From positions 1 through 64,000 of the forward strand of contig CAJNDS010000825.1 of the NCBI GenBank assembly GCA_905221605.1: a stretch of DNA of 64,000 nucleotides, in the 5' to 3' direction. Source of the DNA: Symbiodinium natans (Eukaryota > Sar > Dinophyceae > Suessiales > Symbiodiniaceae). The notes under the pieces were generated by a model. It was given only the letters and a program-made list of their open reading frames with translations, did not search any database and was not told the DNA's origin. A program made the position numbers and the translations under genes. This document shows positions 33,301-39,701 of this stretch, in pieces (position 1 is the first letter of the stretch; the number at the start of each line of letters is the position of its first letter).

Positions 33301-36300
33301 CTATGCCCTGCCGGCATCTGAAGCCAAGCTTTGTGCCGTTGGCCAACACCGACTCACGGAAGTGAGGTCCATTGATGATGATGAGCTTATCGAGCAATCA
33401 TGGGATCATCCTTCCGGTCGGGGTAAGAGGTCTAAGTTGTGGGTTGGTGCCACTTATCTTCTTTCGGATAAGCACGATCATGCGTCAGCTCTTGCTGCAG
33501 TTAAGAAGATCAGGGACAAGAACGAAGCTAAGAAAGAAGCGAGGAAGAAAGCATTCTTCGATGTCAATCAACTGAGCGACAACAAGGGTTGCATGACTAA
33601 GGGTGTTAAGGAAGTTGTGTATGACATGAGTTCCTTTTTGCAGCAAGCCATTGATAAGTACAAGAAGCTCGCAGGCCCACAATTCCAACACCTGCGAAAG
33701 GTTGCTACGCCCTTCCATGACGACAAGATCGCTCGCCCGGTTGGCACCGAGGCCGAACCTCGCGGACAGCTTGCTCCCATAGCAAGCCGCATTCTCATGA
33801 AGCTGTTGTTCGCAGCAAGGATGGCAAGGTACGATCTGCTGCGCGCAGTTCAGGGATTGGCCAGTCGCGTCACCAAATGGTCTGTTGAATGCGATAAAGC
33901 CTTGCATCGCTTGATGTGCTATGTCGCGTCTACATTGGAGTACCGCATGCGCGGATTCATAGGTGATGACATTAGCACTTGCAAGCTGTGGCTGTTTGCC
34001 GACAGTGACCATGCCGGTGAGCATGACAGCAAAAGCACCTCAGGTAGCTTCCTTGCTTTGGTTGGTCCTAATACGTACTTTCCCCTTGCGGCTTTCAGTA
34101 AGAAGCAGACCAGTATTGCCCTTAGTTCCACTGAGGCCGAGGTTGTGTGTGCAAATGTTTCGTTGCGTGCATTAGGTCTTCCTTCTTCCGCGCTTTGGAG
34201 CGTGCTTCAGAATGCGGGGGGGGATAGCAGCACAAAACCTAAGCACACTCCCCGGAAGGGTGATGTTCCCAATAAACTCCTCTCTAACCACCCGGATTCC
34301 CTTATCCAAGGAGTTACTTACCTGGGCACTTCGCACCTCATTGATGGTAGAGTGGTCGAACTGCTCACCAACCTCTCATCCCTGCCTGAACCAGTTGAGA
34401 TGAACACTCATCCACTGCGAGACGTTTGGGTCAAGTTAAAGGGTACTTGGGTTCAAGTTGAGGAAGCTGTTGCCTGGGAAGAACTTAAGAGAAGGGATAG
34501 ACCCGTTGATCCTAAAGCCGAAGCGTGTGTAATAGTCTATCGCAGGTCCACCATGGACTACAGACGCCACGCTGACGCGGAGGCTTTCATGCACCGCGAG
34601 ATTGAAGGCATCAGGAATACGGGGGGTCGGTCCTCGGAAGAGCTTGCACCCAAGGGTTCAGATAAGGATATAGGACTTGTGGTTACGGTTCCTCACTCCA
34701 TTCAACCTGTCGTGCTTGAGGACAACCAAGCTACAATCAGGATCCTTGAGTCAGGTAAGTCACCAGCCTTTCGTCACGCCGACAAAACACAGAGGATTAA
34801 CTTGGGATGGATTTCTGAACAGTTCAGAAGAAAGCACTATGACATTGCGTACATCAGTACTTTGTTGCAAGCAGCCGATATCCTCACTAAGCCATTCACC
34901 AATGCTGAGAAGTGGTCGCGTGCTCTTGCACTTATGGCCATATCTCCCCTCAAGCTTGACGTGAGGAAATCTGGCGCAGCCGCCACCACTCCTGGATCCA
35001 CCCTGCTGACGCAGAGGTCTCCTCCTTTGCACAAGCGGTTGATCATTGAAGTGTGTTGCGGTGATGATTCATTAATTGGTAATCTTGCTAGTAACAAATA
35101 TAAGGACTGCAAGGTCGTTCGCATCACTGAGTCTATGAACCTGAACGACCCCAAAACTCGACGGGAAGTTTTGTCCATCGCAAAGGAGGCCCACAAGGAC
35201 GGTCTTCGCATCCTCGTTTGGGCTAGTCTTCCTTGTACGGGGGGGTCGCAATGGGCTCGCCTTAATCTTGCCGTCGACAAGAACCGAAGCGCCGTCTTCG
35301 AGGCCCGGAGGAAATTCACCAAGCTTTGGGCATCATTCGTCGACCTGTCCCATGGCCTCGATCGACTTCTGGTCGACTATGCCATTGAATGGCCAAAGGA
35401 CTGCGAGTATTGGAAATGGACTCGGAGAGTCAAATGGATCGAGGGTAAACCCATTCGGAAGGCCCACTTCGACGGTTGTCGTTTCGGTCTTCGCAACGAA
35501 AAGGGTGAAGCCGTTAAGAAACCGTGGACTATGGCTACTACCTTGGATTCCTTGTATGTTGCATTCCGTGACAAGTGTTGCACTGGAGGGCACGTGCATG
35601 GCAAGTGTAGTCGCAGCTCTGAAGAGTACTGCTTGCGCATGGTTGATTTAATTCACAAGGCGTTCCAGGAAAACATGAGCAGGACTCCTTGCACATACGT
35701 AGCCGCTCCAGCAATCAGGCTCCCCAGCAATCCTCGCCTCGAATCTCCTCCTTGTCTTTCTGAAGGAATGGCATCTCGTGCAGTTGAGATTCTCAGTGCA
35801 GAGGAGCGTACCGCACGTCTCCAGGAAATGTCGGCCGCCGCTACTGATGCGGATCGCCTGGCTGACGCCTTGGCAGGACTTTCATCACCAGCGTGGTGGG
35901 ATGATGCAGTGTGCAATTTCCGGGAGCCCACGGAGGCTGACAGTCCCGATGACTTGTTTCTTCGTGTCATCCCTGTGCAACAGTGGCTCGATCTCCGGAA
36001 GGGGTATCCCAATGTGCCGTGGACCACAATCTACGAGATGTGGTATCGGATCTACGGCGTCAGGGCCTACAGCACTGACGACGTGCCGTCCAAAACGGTG
36101 CATGACTCCTCCCTGGCGGGATGGACGCAAACCATGCTCGACCTCATCTTCGACATGGCTGTCGTAGGGTGGGGGCCAAGGGCCCAGAGTGCGTTCGACG
36201 TCTCGAAGCCCTACGACTTGTGCTACCGTGTCACCGAGATGGAGCACGGTCTGTCTGACCGACCTCTGCACACGGACGTAGTACAGCTCCTGGGGGGTTT

Positions 36301-39300
36301 CTACACCCCGGCTTTCGAGCGCATTCCGCCACCGCCAATGATCAAGTCCCAAGTGCTCATCATCGGCGACTCCTCACTAGCCTTGTGCACGCACAAGGGC
36401 GGTCGTGCCATCAACAAGATGACATTCCAAGGTCCACTTCGGGATGCTCTGTCGCATGACCCTCGCGTGACGGAAGTCAACGTGATGATGGAATGGGGCA
36501 AGGACCTCACGCTCCTCACGCAAATCGTCGAGGACTACCTGAGGATCCACCACCCTGACGGGTTGGATATTTTCATTAGCTGGGCGGGGAACGACGTCCA
36601 CGGCCCGTACGGGTATCAGGGCTACACGTGGCACCTTGTGTCGCCCTGGATCAAGCAGACAGAAGAGCAAGTCCGCAAAGCGGAGCACTGGCCCGTCAAG
36701 CAGTTGGCCAAGGTGGAATCCGCACTCCGGAAGGTTGTTGCGTTGGCTGGACATCATTGTGTCAGGTCACTGACCGTTGTCGCTGGCACTGTCGCCCAGG
36801 CCTACGGGCTGGATTGGGAATACGACAGGGAGATGAAGAAGCACACCGACTACCTGGTGTCGAACGGCGTGAAGGTCATCGATCCTTTCGCCCATCTCTA
36901 CGGCACGGTCCGTTACGACAAATACCACATGGTGGCCTCGCAGGACAACTTCCAAGCTACCACGGAGTGGTGGCGAGCGCTCATCTCCACCACCCTGACG
37001 GGTCGGCAAATCTTCATGATGCGGGAGGACTTCCTTGCAAATCAGCGAAGCCAGATCTTCAACAATCACTTCCACTTGGCCCGGCCGGAGTTATCCCTTA
37101 CGGTCCCCCCGTGCACTGACATGGTGAGGCCCAAGATTGATGATTTCGCGTGGCTGGCGCCTACGTCGAGAGATCAAAGCGAGGAGATCATTGTCGCCCA
37201 GAACGTCGTCCGGAAGGCACCGACTCCATCGGACGAAAACCACCCGGAGGTGGATGCAGTCCCGATCACTGAGGATGACCGGGCTTACCTGAACCCTGAC
37301 GGGTCTGGCGGCGATGACGACGAGGTGATCCTCTTCGACGCAAACAACCCTCGTGTGAGGAGGTTGTTGGAGGCCCTCGACTCGGTTGAAGGCCAGCTCG
37401 ATGATGAGCAGGCCGTCGAGATTGAGAAGGAGCGCGGCATTGACACCATTGTCATCAATGATCCTGACGATCCGGACATTGCGTGTGAACCGCTCCTCCC
37501 CATCAACGAGCCGGATGCCTCCGTGGAAGAGATCTTGCAGCAGACGAGAGAGAGGGTTCGCCAGGATAAGACCCTCATTGATCTCAGCGAAGACGTCACC
37601 GACCTGGGGAACAAGGTCTTGCCTGCTCCTTCCCGAGCTGCGCCGCCCAAGGCAATGCCTGCGCGTGCACCTCCCGGAAGGGATGGTCCTACCATCGACG
37701 AGTCAGCAGCATACTGGTGCGTCGGTAGCGAGATGCCGGTCATTCAGATCAGGCGCTACCTCTCTCCCAACGCCCTCGAGACGTTGAGCCGAAAGATGAC
37801 GTGGCTGCTCCGTGGCTTCTCCAAAAAGTGCGCCCACGCACCCCATCTTGAATTCGATGGGAATGGAACGACATCTTTCCCGGCATTCTTCGAGGCGTTG
37901 GGGCAGATTTGGAACGGGCTCCGTATGGAGCAGATCTTCCAGGTATGCGAGTCGTCTGAGAAGGAACGCTTCGAGTTTCTCATCCACCCGGGCGGGAGGA
38001 TTTTGCGATGCCGCGCAATCCAAGGCCACAGCGGGGCGCTCATGACCGAGAACTCTGACCCCATGCTTGTGAATCGCAGATCCTTCCATCTGGTCGACGG
38101 GTGGAAACCCAGTCTCCGCGAATTCCCTCCTGTTGGAGAGGCTGGCTTCACGCACAGCACTTTCCACACGATGCCGAAGATGGGATACCATTCCACCTAC
38201 TTCCGCCACTTCAGGAGCATCGTCGAGAGCGGTATCATCCCAGGAGGAATGTCGCGAGACGGGAGTCGTCGCAGATTTTACGCCATGATGTCACCGAAAC
38301 CAGCATGGGAACGTGACTGCATGGAGGGCGTGAGGCCTGATGCCGAGATCGAGTTCGTGATCGACCTCCAAATGGCTGCGTTGGACGGGGTTCGGGTCTT
38401 TGAGACGGCCGCTGGCGCGGTGCAGACCCCAGATTGGCTGTCCAACCGCTACCTCGTCTACGCCTATCGGAGATCATCGAATGAGCCGATCTGGATCAAC
38501 AGGGCGTACGAGCATGCTCGCCTTCGCATCGACAAGGCCGTGAAGGAGTTCACCGCGCACAGGAATGTGTTGCCCGTCTTTGACAACGATCCCTACCGTT
38601 GCCTTACGGATGGTGCGGCCACTTGCTTCCTGGACTACCTGAAGATTCCCCCGGAGGAAAACTTCACCGAGTGGGCCCCTCTCGCAGCCGATGCCTACAC
38701 TCCGTTCCAGCTCCACTACGAACCACAGTGGGACTATGGTGGTCAGCCGGTTCGGATCCCGGAAGGGCATCCTCTTCACCCTGCGCTTCACAACGCCTGT
38801 TGGGGCATGCGGGCACTTGTGCTGCCCACGCAGACTGCACTTACGGTGGATCGAAAGCTTCGAGGAGACCCAAGGTTCTTCAGGCACCAACAGTGCGTTG
38901 CGTTCCCCAACTTCAACTGTCCTTTCTGCGATTGCAATGACTTGATCGACGGTCTCACAAAGTGTCTCAAATGTGAAGAGCGGTTGACATTGCCCACGGA
39001 CCTGGCGAAGATGGCGCAGCCCTTTGAGGCCCGCGATGACGCCACCCGGAGGGGTAGGCCGATGAACATCTTTGAGATTCAGCCTTCCATTGGCCTGAAC
39101 TCCAATCGAGATCATCGGAATCCTCGCCGCATCGACGACACAACCGTGGACCGACGCAAGTCCAGCTCAGGAGCAACCTTGAAGGCGAAGATCAACAAGT
39201 CGCTGAGTCGTGCCAAGGAGCGCACAGGAGGTGATATCACCCTCGGCGCGATCCTGGCGGAGTCGCCCATGGATGCCTTCAACTGGATCTCACAGGGTTT

Positions 39301-39655
39301 CAGCTTCACGAGCCTCAACCAGATCACGAGGTTCGCCGACATTCGGCTCCCGAACCCTGGGATGGCAGGAGGCAAGTATGCCGAAGGCACCGACGCCTAC
39401 CACAACGTCGACGGGCGGCTCGCCTATATTTGGAGCAGCGACGATGAGTATGTCGACATCCTGACGGATTGTTTCATCTCTTTCCAGGACCGGTTTTACA
39501 CCGTGCTCGAGATGGCCGTCATCATGTTCGCTGTGTACAGGACGACGGATGACAGATTCTTCTTGATGACGAATACCCCAGGCGAAAAGTGGTATCCAAA
39601 CGGAAGAACACTGGCCGGAATTCTCGGGGAGCTCATCAACCCTCGTCCGGCGTGA
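27290..39655 (+). CDS. pol: Giant Gag-Pol polyprotein with accessory enzyme-like domains (4,121 codons)
   Basis: Approximate residues: 25-100 Asp/Lys/Ser low complexity; 118-320 copia-type gag core (KFPQPESYRNWRIRVRDAVV); CCCH fingers from C348 and C397; 480-505 hydrophobic segment; aspartic protease GDTGS at 638-642; 2OG-Fe(II) oxygenase-like 825-970; integrase with CxxC at 1140 and candidate acidic residues D1173 and E1266; RT with YVDD at 1904-1907; RNase H with D2238, E2282, D2478 and ADILTKP near 2530; methyltransferase-like 2585-2790; SGNH-like 3020-3215; Tpt1-like 3475-3680; zinc ribbon from C3877. No stop interrupts it. Translation probably begins in gag through the +1 shift, because the first Met here lies inside the overlap. 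Confidence 0.9.
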   Translation: MSILSFRTILSSLRVKPPPGRGKGKPGDPDDDDDDDDGDKKKKKDDKKKKKKKKKKKKKKKRDSSSSSDSSSSSAISPKEMKRFFKKMMKGGSSDKDADKAESSDKAPKTKEAEKVIVPKFPQPESYRNWRIRVRDAVVAASDKPDKAFEWLSRVWEADMKEETLRDPEGFTTLDAKILSALSNILEGDFARQVDTFKETEANAGRPVRGRQILFRIHNYFATNAQHGAVYDMEDLLSVTLLNENLLTFMRNWDTVLSGIPKTPEASFLEPLFHRQVKKVKALSHDINIYERALEGSKERSYSFLYDAANAHLNRKRLERNRERMARQTGSPAVPTAPAPKRVPKGFCISWVRNGSCTKGDQCKYKHQTPAKGRGRSATPAGSRASSASPGGKPKICKFYKQGRCDRGENCNFLHTGKPGAAAPSETSGKGSKGKGKKKDRKKKKDRKSSRSSSKGSKGSRNSKGSQGSKNSKGSGRKKPSSGIPAAVCLLSALVAGSATQADAFSLRKEWTDQVTNCTYPYSLALPAVNFSSEVDYINIPVSDPNARFTPVSPTNRKHRGEKPLDFVPETRADSIREAQMSAKMLKASISTKDDVPACRWECDSEIGCNHCIPKGLRMSCPAKTKGSSKMLNLEWIGDTGSAQDLIAERDLQHLKAYESEQPINIMTANGPSSADKQCDVDVPSIAISAKPYVLPDTPSVLSIGQRCMEQGFDFIWRACTRPYLKTPEGERVFLDVRDNVPFLKSWKEGTACPARESKSDEIQPVARGEMPDRSSEEIALQLLEKHDFSERSCVDLLRTVNFGAGRSRRKALGEKRGSSKEKYVILGAFAHGGFHGVTKRTGRHVNTIKYLIAFLRKRGAELESCSSLCINQNSPIKVHKDVNNHKDHLNVTIAVGEFSDGGLWIHDPNAMKTDKNYLEVKDPIGTKLPGMVHDSHNKIVVFDPKTSHSVRPWKGERWSITAYTCRSVYQLDNQDVAKLRDCGFVIPHKRVPIAPASADDPDERTLRELMEEDTPVRPLPDRTKPTVKLKAKSKPEPKAKSEPRDGVRDSGLLRSEGAARVRAILDGSRHAPPSDEVRAEPDVGPPAPAAADAPDGEAASSDDPEAPERRARSRSKEALIKESTTREHLMTHVPKNPYCQICQRAKMYKPPSYKKETSTIEAEVFGDHVTADHLILHRDKQTVIEDSRLALVVKDVATCFMYAYPAALKSEDECLVALQHFASAKDNVETFYSEKSRELEAAAKTLGWRHELSKAYIHQSNAVAERAVRATTEGTRTNLIQAGISHVYWPFALEHACTAYNISNPGGKEFTPWFKRFGVAFPEEPLPFGCRIDVWVGPKAQRKGRDRFEPTSEPAIFMGYKFQPGMKWRKEVFAIHLKQLNKHDFHECLKPVIASQHKLTDGKIVFPMRERYERVQAGLASDATEGPVSQSLTNQDAEAADEQLPAPADREVEPPKKVLDPKTGKEIDLPEGGRYYDSGGTLGRKYGGTRGSKKPESIPSYLWVNMSKKQKEKAIVDEAREQALRDMETPTEGSAGSSSAAAAAPAASKDHWEVRLNECKLIRYHYVPRREMFSPDITDCPIDLSRISKQRSTTIIPVGGVDIIHEDDDWKNVRKRNKKTSFKWIGKTEFILDRIHSPAPDGDGKDTFPAMPTVPHEPEHREKISSNLPVSEDEVRELFALVARPVGRREILEDPKAQAALDVEWNKLMVKKAWDMGSVREWKDVSDEAIKKGKKVHVGKVFEICVEKGSELPKGDPQRKFKGRTVFQGNNVKDENSDQALFSELGSSPATMEAGKALDAYGHAPGNDCQQADGKQAYTQTTLKGKETWVRLPPDRWPSEWKGKYKDPVVRLTLALYGHPDSGGFWELHCEKMLGEVGFQLVFPAAWPSVFFHPQLRLLLAVYVDDFKMAGPKANMQKGWELISSKIDMDSPSPIGRYLGCEHISKSANLKHSDHPFAHVFDKNVRDPAAKETAAAVVREDYTEFHPEEGVLVRHHVQPRRALYALPASEAKLCAVGQHRLTEVRSIDDDELIEQSWDHPSGRGKRSKLWVGATYLLSDKHDHASALAAVKKIRDKNEAKKEARKKAFFDVNQLSDNKGCMTKGVKEVVYDMSSFLQQAIDKYKKLAGPQFQHLRKVATPFHDDKIARPVGTEAEPRGQLAPIASRILMKLLFAARMARYDLLRAVQGLASRVTKWSVECDKALHRLMCYVASTLEYRMRGFIGDDISTCKLWLFADSDHAGEHDSKSTSGSFLALVGPNTYFPLAAFSKKQTSIALSSTEAEVVCANVSLRALGLPSSALWSVLQNAGGDSSTKPKHTPRKGDVPNKLLSNHPDSLIQGVTYLGTSHLIDGRVVELLTNLSSLPEPVEMNTHPLRDVWVKLKGTWVQVEEAVAWEELKRRDRPVDPKAEACVIVYRRSTMDYRRHADAEAFMHREIEGIRNTGGRSSEELAPKGSDKDIGLVVTVPHSIQPVVLEDNQATIRILESGKSPAFRHADKTQRINLGWISEQFRRKHYDIAYISTLLQAADILTKPFTNAEKWSRALALMAISPLKLDVRKSGAAATTPGSTLLTQRSPPLHKRLIIEVCCGDDSLIGNLASNKYKDCKVVRITESMNLNDPKTRREVLSIAKEAHKDGLRILVWASLPCTGGSQWARLNLAVDKNRSAVFEARRKFTKLWASFVDLSHGLDRLLVDYAIEWPKDCEYWKWTRRVKWIEGKPIRKAHFDGCRFGLRNEKGEAVKKPWTMATTLDSLYVAFRDKCCTGGHVHGKCSRSSEEYCLRMVDLIHKAFQENMSRTPCTYVAAPAIRLPSNPRLESPPCLSEGMASRAVEILSAEERTARLQEMSAAATDADRLADALAGLSSPAWWDDAVCNFREPTEADSPDDLFLRVIPVQQWLDLRKGYPNVPWTTIYEMWYRIYGVRAYSTDDVPSKTVHDSSLAGWTQTMLDLIFDMAVVGWGPRAQSAFDVSKPYDLCYRVTEMEHGLSDRPLHTDVVQLLGGFYTPAFERIPPPPMIKSQVLIIGDSSLALCTHKGGRAINKMTFQGPLRDALSHDPRVTEVNVMMEWGKDLTLLTQIVEDYLRIHHPDGLDIFISWAGNDVHGPYGYQGYTWHLVSPWIKQTEEQVRKAEHWPVKQLAKVESALRKVVALAGHHCVRSLTVVAGTVAQAYGLDWEYDREMKKHTDYLVSNGVKVIDPFAHLYGTVRYDKYHMVASQDNFQATTEWWRALISTTLTGRQIFMMREDFLANQRSQIFNNHFHLARPELSLTVPPCTDMVRPKIDDFAWLAPTSRDQSEEIIVAQNVVRKAPTPSDENHPEVDAVPITEDDRAYLNPDGSGGDDDEVILFDANNPRVRRLLEALDSVEGQLDDEQAVEIEKERGIDTIVINDPDDPDIACEPLLPINEPDASVEEILQQTRERVRQDKTLIDLSEDVTDLGNKVLPAPSRAAPPKAMPARAPPGRDGPTIDESAAYWCVGSEMPVIQIRRYLSPNALETLSRKMTWLLRGFSKKCAHAPHLEFDGNGTTSFPAFFEALGQIWNGLRMEQIFQVCESSEKERFEFLIHPGGRILRCRAIQGHSGALMTENSDPMLVNRRSFHLVDGWKPSLREFPPVGEAGFTHSTFHTMPKMGYHSTYFRHFRSIVESGIIPGGMSRDGSRRRFYAMMSPKPAWERDCMEGVRPDAEIEFVIDLQMAALDGVRVFETAAGAVQTPDWLSNRYLVYAYRRSSNEPIWINRAYEHARLRIDKAVKEFTAHRNVLPVFDNDPYRCLTDGAATCFLDYLKIPPEENFTEWAPLAADAYTPFQLHYEPQWDYGGQPVRIPEGHPLHPALHNACWGMRALVLPTQTALTVDRKLRGDPRFFRHQQCVAFPNFNCPFCDCNDLIDGLTKCLKCEERLTLPTDLAKMAQPFEARDDATRRGRPMNIFEIQPSIGLNSNRDHRNPRRIDDTTVDRRKSSSGATLKAKINKSLSRAKERTGGDITLGAILAESPMDAFNWISQGFSFTSLNQITRFADIRLPNPGMAGGKYAEGTDAYHNVDGRLAYIWSSDDEYVDILTDCFISFQDRFYTVLEMAVIMFAVYRTTDDRFFLMTNTPGEKWYPNGRTLAGILGELINPRPA
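27316..27322 (+). promoter_or_regulatory. Candidate +1 frameshift heptamer CTTAAGC
   Basis: In the gag frame this reads CTT-AAG-C. Slipping on CTT and skipping one A continues as AGC-AGC-TTG in the pol frame. It resembles the Ty1 site CUU-AGG-C, but the slow codon differs, so this is inference. Confidence 0.35.
28331..28542 (+). other. Two CCCH zinc fingers in Gag (nucleic-acid binding)
   Basis: Finger 1 is CISWVRNGSCTKGDQCKYKH and finger 2 is CKFYKQGRCDRGENCNFLH, both C-x8-C-x5-C-x3-H or close to it. Typical copia Gag uses CCHC knuckles; CCCH fingers usually bind RNA. They are followed by a Lys/Ser/Gly-rich basic tail. Confidence 0.85.
29180..29260 (+). other. Retroviral-type aspartic protease active site
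   Basis: LEWIGDTGSAQDLIAERDL contains the D-T-G-S signature at D639. A Cys-rich stretch (CRWECDSEIGCNHC) lies about 40 residues before it. The rest of the protease fold is too diverged to map by eye. Confidence 0.8.
29756..30200 (+). other. 2OG-Fe(II) oxygenase-like domain between protease and integrase
   Basis: The pattern H-x-D (VHKD, H880/D882), then DGGLWIHDP, then FDPKTSHSVRPWKGERWSIT (H949, R958) matches the metal-binding HxD...H and the C-terminal Arg of the 2-oxoglutarate/Fe(II) dioxygenase double-stranded beta helix. Such enzymes hydroxylate or demethylate proteins and nucleic acids. The substrate is unknown. Assignment is by motif order only. Confidence 0.55.
30670..31480 (+). other. 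Integrase domain
   Basis: A His/Cys zinc module (HLMTHVPKNPYCQICQRAK) precedes the core. Candidate catalytic residues are D1173 in TADHL, a shortened middle segment with KDNVETFYSEK, and E1266 in NAVAERAVR. FTPWFKRFG and the following GYKFQPG part match the C-terminal copia integrase region. The middle Asp is not clearly conserved. Confidence 0.8.
32430..33130 (+). other. Copia-type reverse transcriptase domain
   Basis: The order is KFKGRTVFQGNNVKDEN, the first catalytic Asp region QQADGKQAYTQ, then LTLALYGHPDSGGFW and LAVYVDDFKMAG with the YVDD box at 1904-1907. GRYLGCEH follows. All hallmark motifs are in order and uninterrupted. Confidence 0.92.
33985..34930 (+). other. RNase H domain with a long internal insertion
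   Basis: The N-terminal half has FADSDHAGEHDSKSTSGSF and ALSSTEAEVV. The C-terminal half has VVLEDNQATIRILESGKSPA, DKTQRINLGWISEQF and AADILTKPF. In usual copia elements the DN motif follows the TEAE motif by a few dozen residues. Here E2282 and D2478 are 196 residues apart, so about 150 extra residues of unknown role are inserted. Confidence 0.85.
35038..35670 (+). other. Cytosine-methyltransferase-like (Rossmann) domain
   Basis: Motifs in order: IIEVCCGDDSLIG (motif I-like, 2586-2598), VWASLPCTGGSQWARLN with Pro-Cys at 2648-2649 (motif IV-like), DYAIEWPKDCEYWKW at E2700 (motif VI-like), and CRFGLRNEKGEAVKKPWTM at 2730 (the C-G-KP-T type element of viral/eukaryotic C5-MTase relatives). The order suits a SAM-dependent DNA C5-methyltransferase, but the similarity is weak and the enzyme may be inactive or of another specificity. 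Confidence 0.45.
36335..36990 (+). other. SGNH-hydrolase-like domain
   Basis: VLIIGDSSLALC (GDS at 3026-3028), IFISWAGNDVHG (GND, N3101) and VRYDKYHMV (D3210/H3213) are the block I, III and V features of GDSL/SGNH esterases in the right order and at usual distances. Some CR1-type LINEs carry an esterase, but I know of none as standard in copia elements. Confidence 0.6.
37712..38470 (+). other. Tpt1/KptA-type RNA 2'-phosphotransferase domain
   Basis: The element RCRAIQGHSGAL (R3575, Q3578, H3580) is the signature RA-x-QGHS of Tpt1/KptA. Before it is TWLLRGFSKKCAHAPHLEF, corresponding to the family's LRH-type N-terminal motif with His replaced by Gly. After it comes GYHSTYFRHFRSIVESGIIP, matching the family's HGT...I...GL element. 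Tpt1 removes the 2'-phosphate left after tRNA splicing, using NAD+. The missing LRH histidine makes activity uncertain. Confidence 0.7.
38918..38985 (+). other. C-terminal zinc ribbon
   Basis: NCPFCDCNDLIDGLTKCLKC provides two CxxC pairs spaced for a zinc ribbon, starting at C3877. The final 240 residues after it have no recognised motif. Confidence 0.6.
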
Positions 39656-39701
39656 TCTTCCTCACTCAGCAAAAAGGGGCGAAGTTGCTCCACCGCTGCA
39701 G

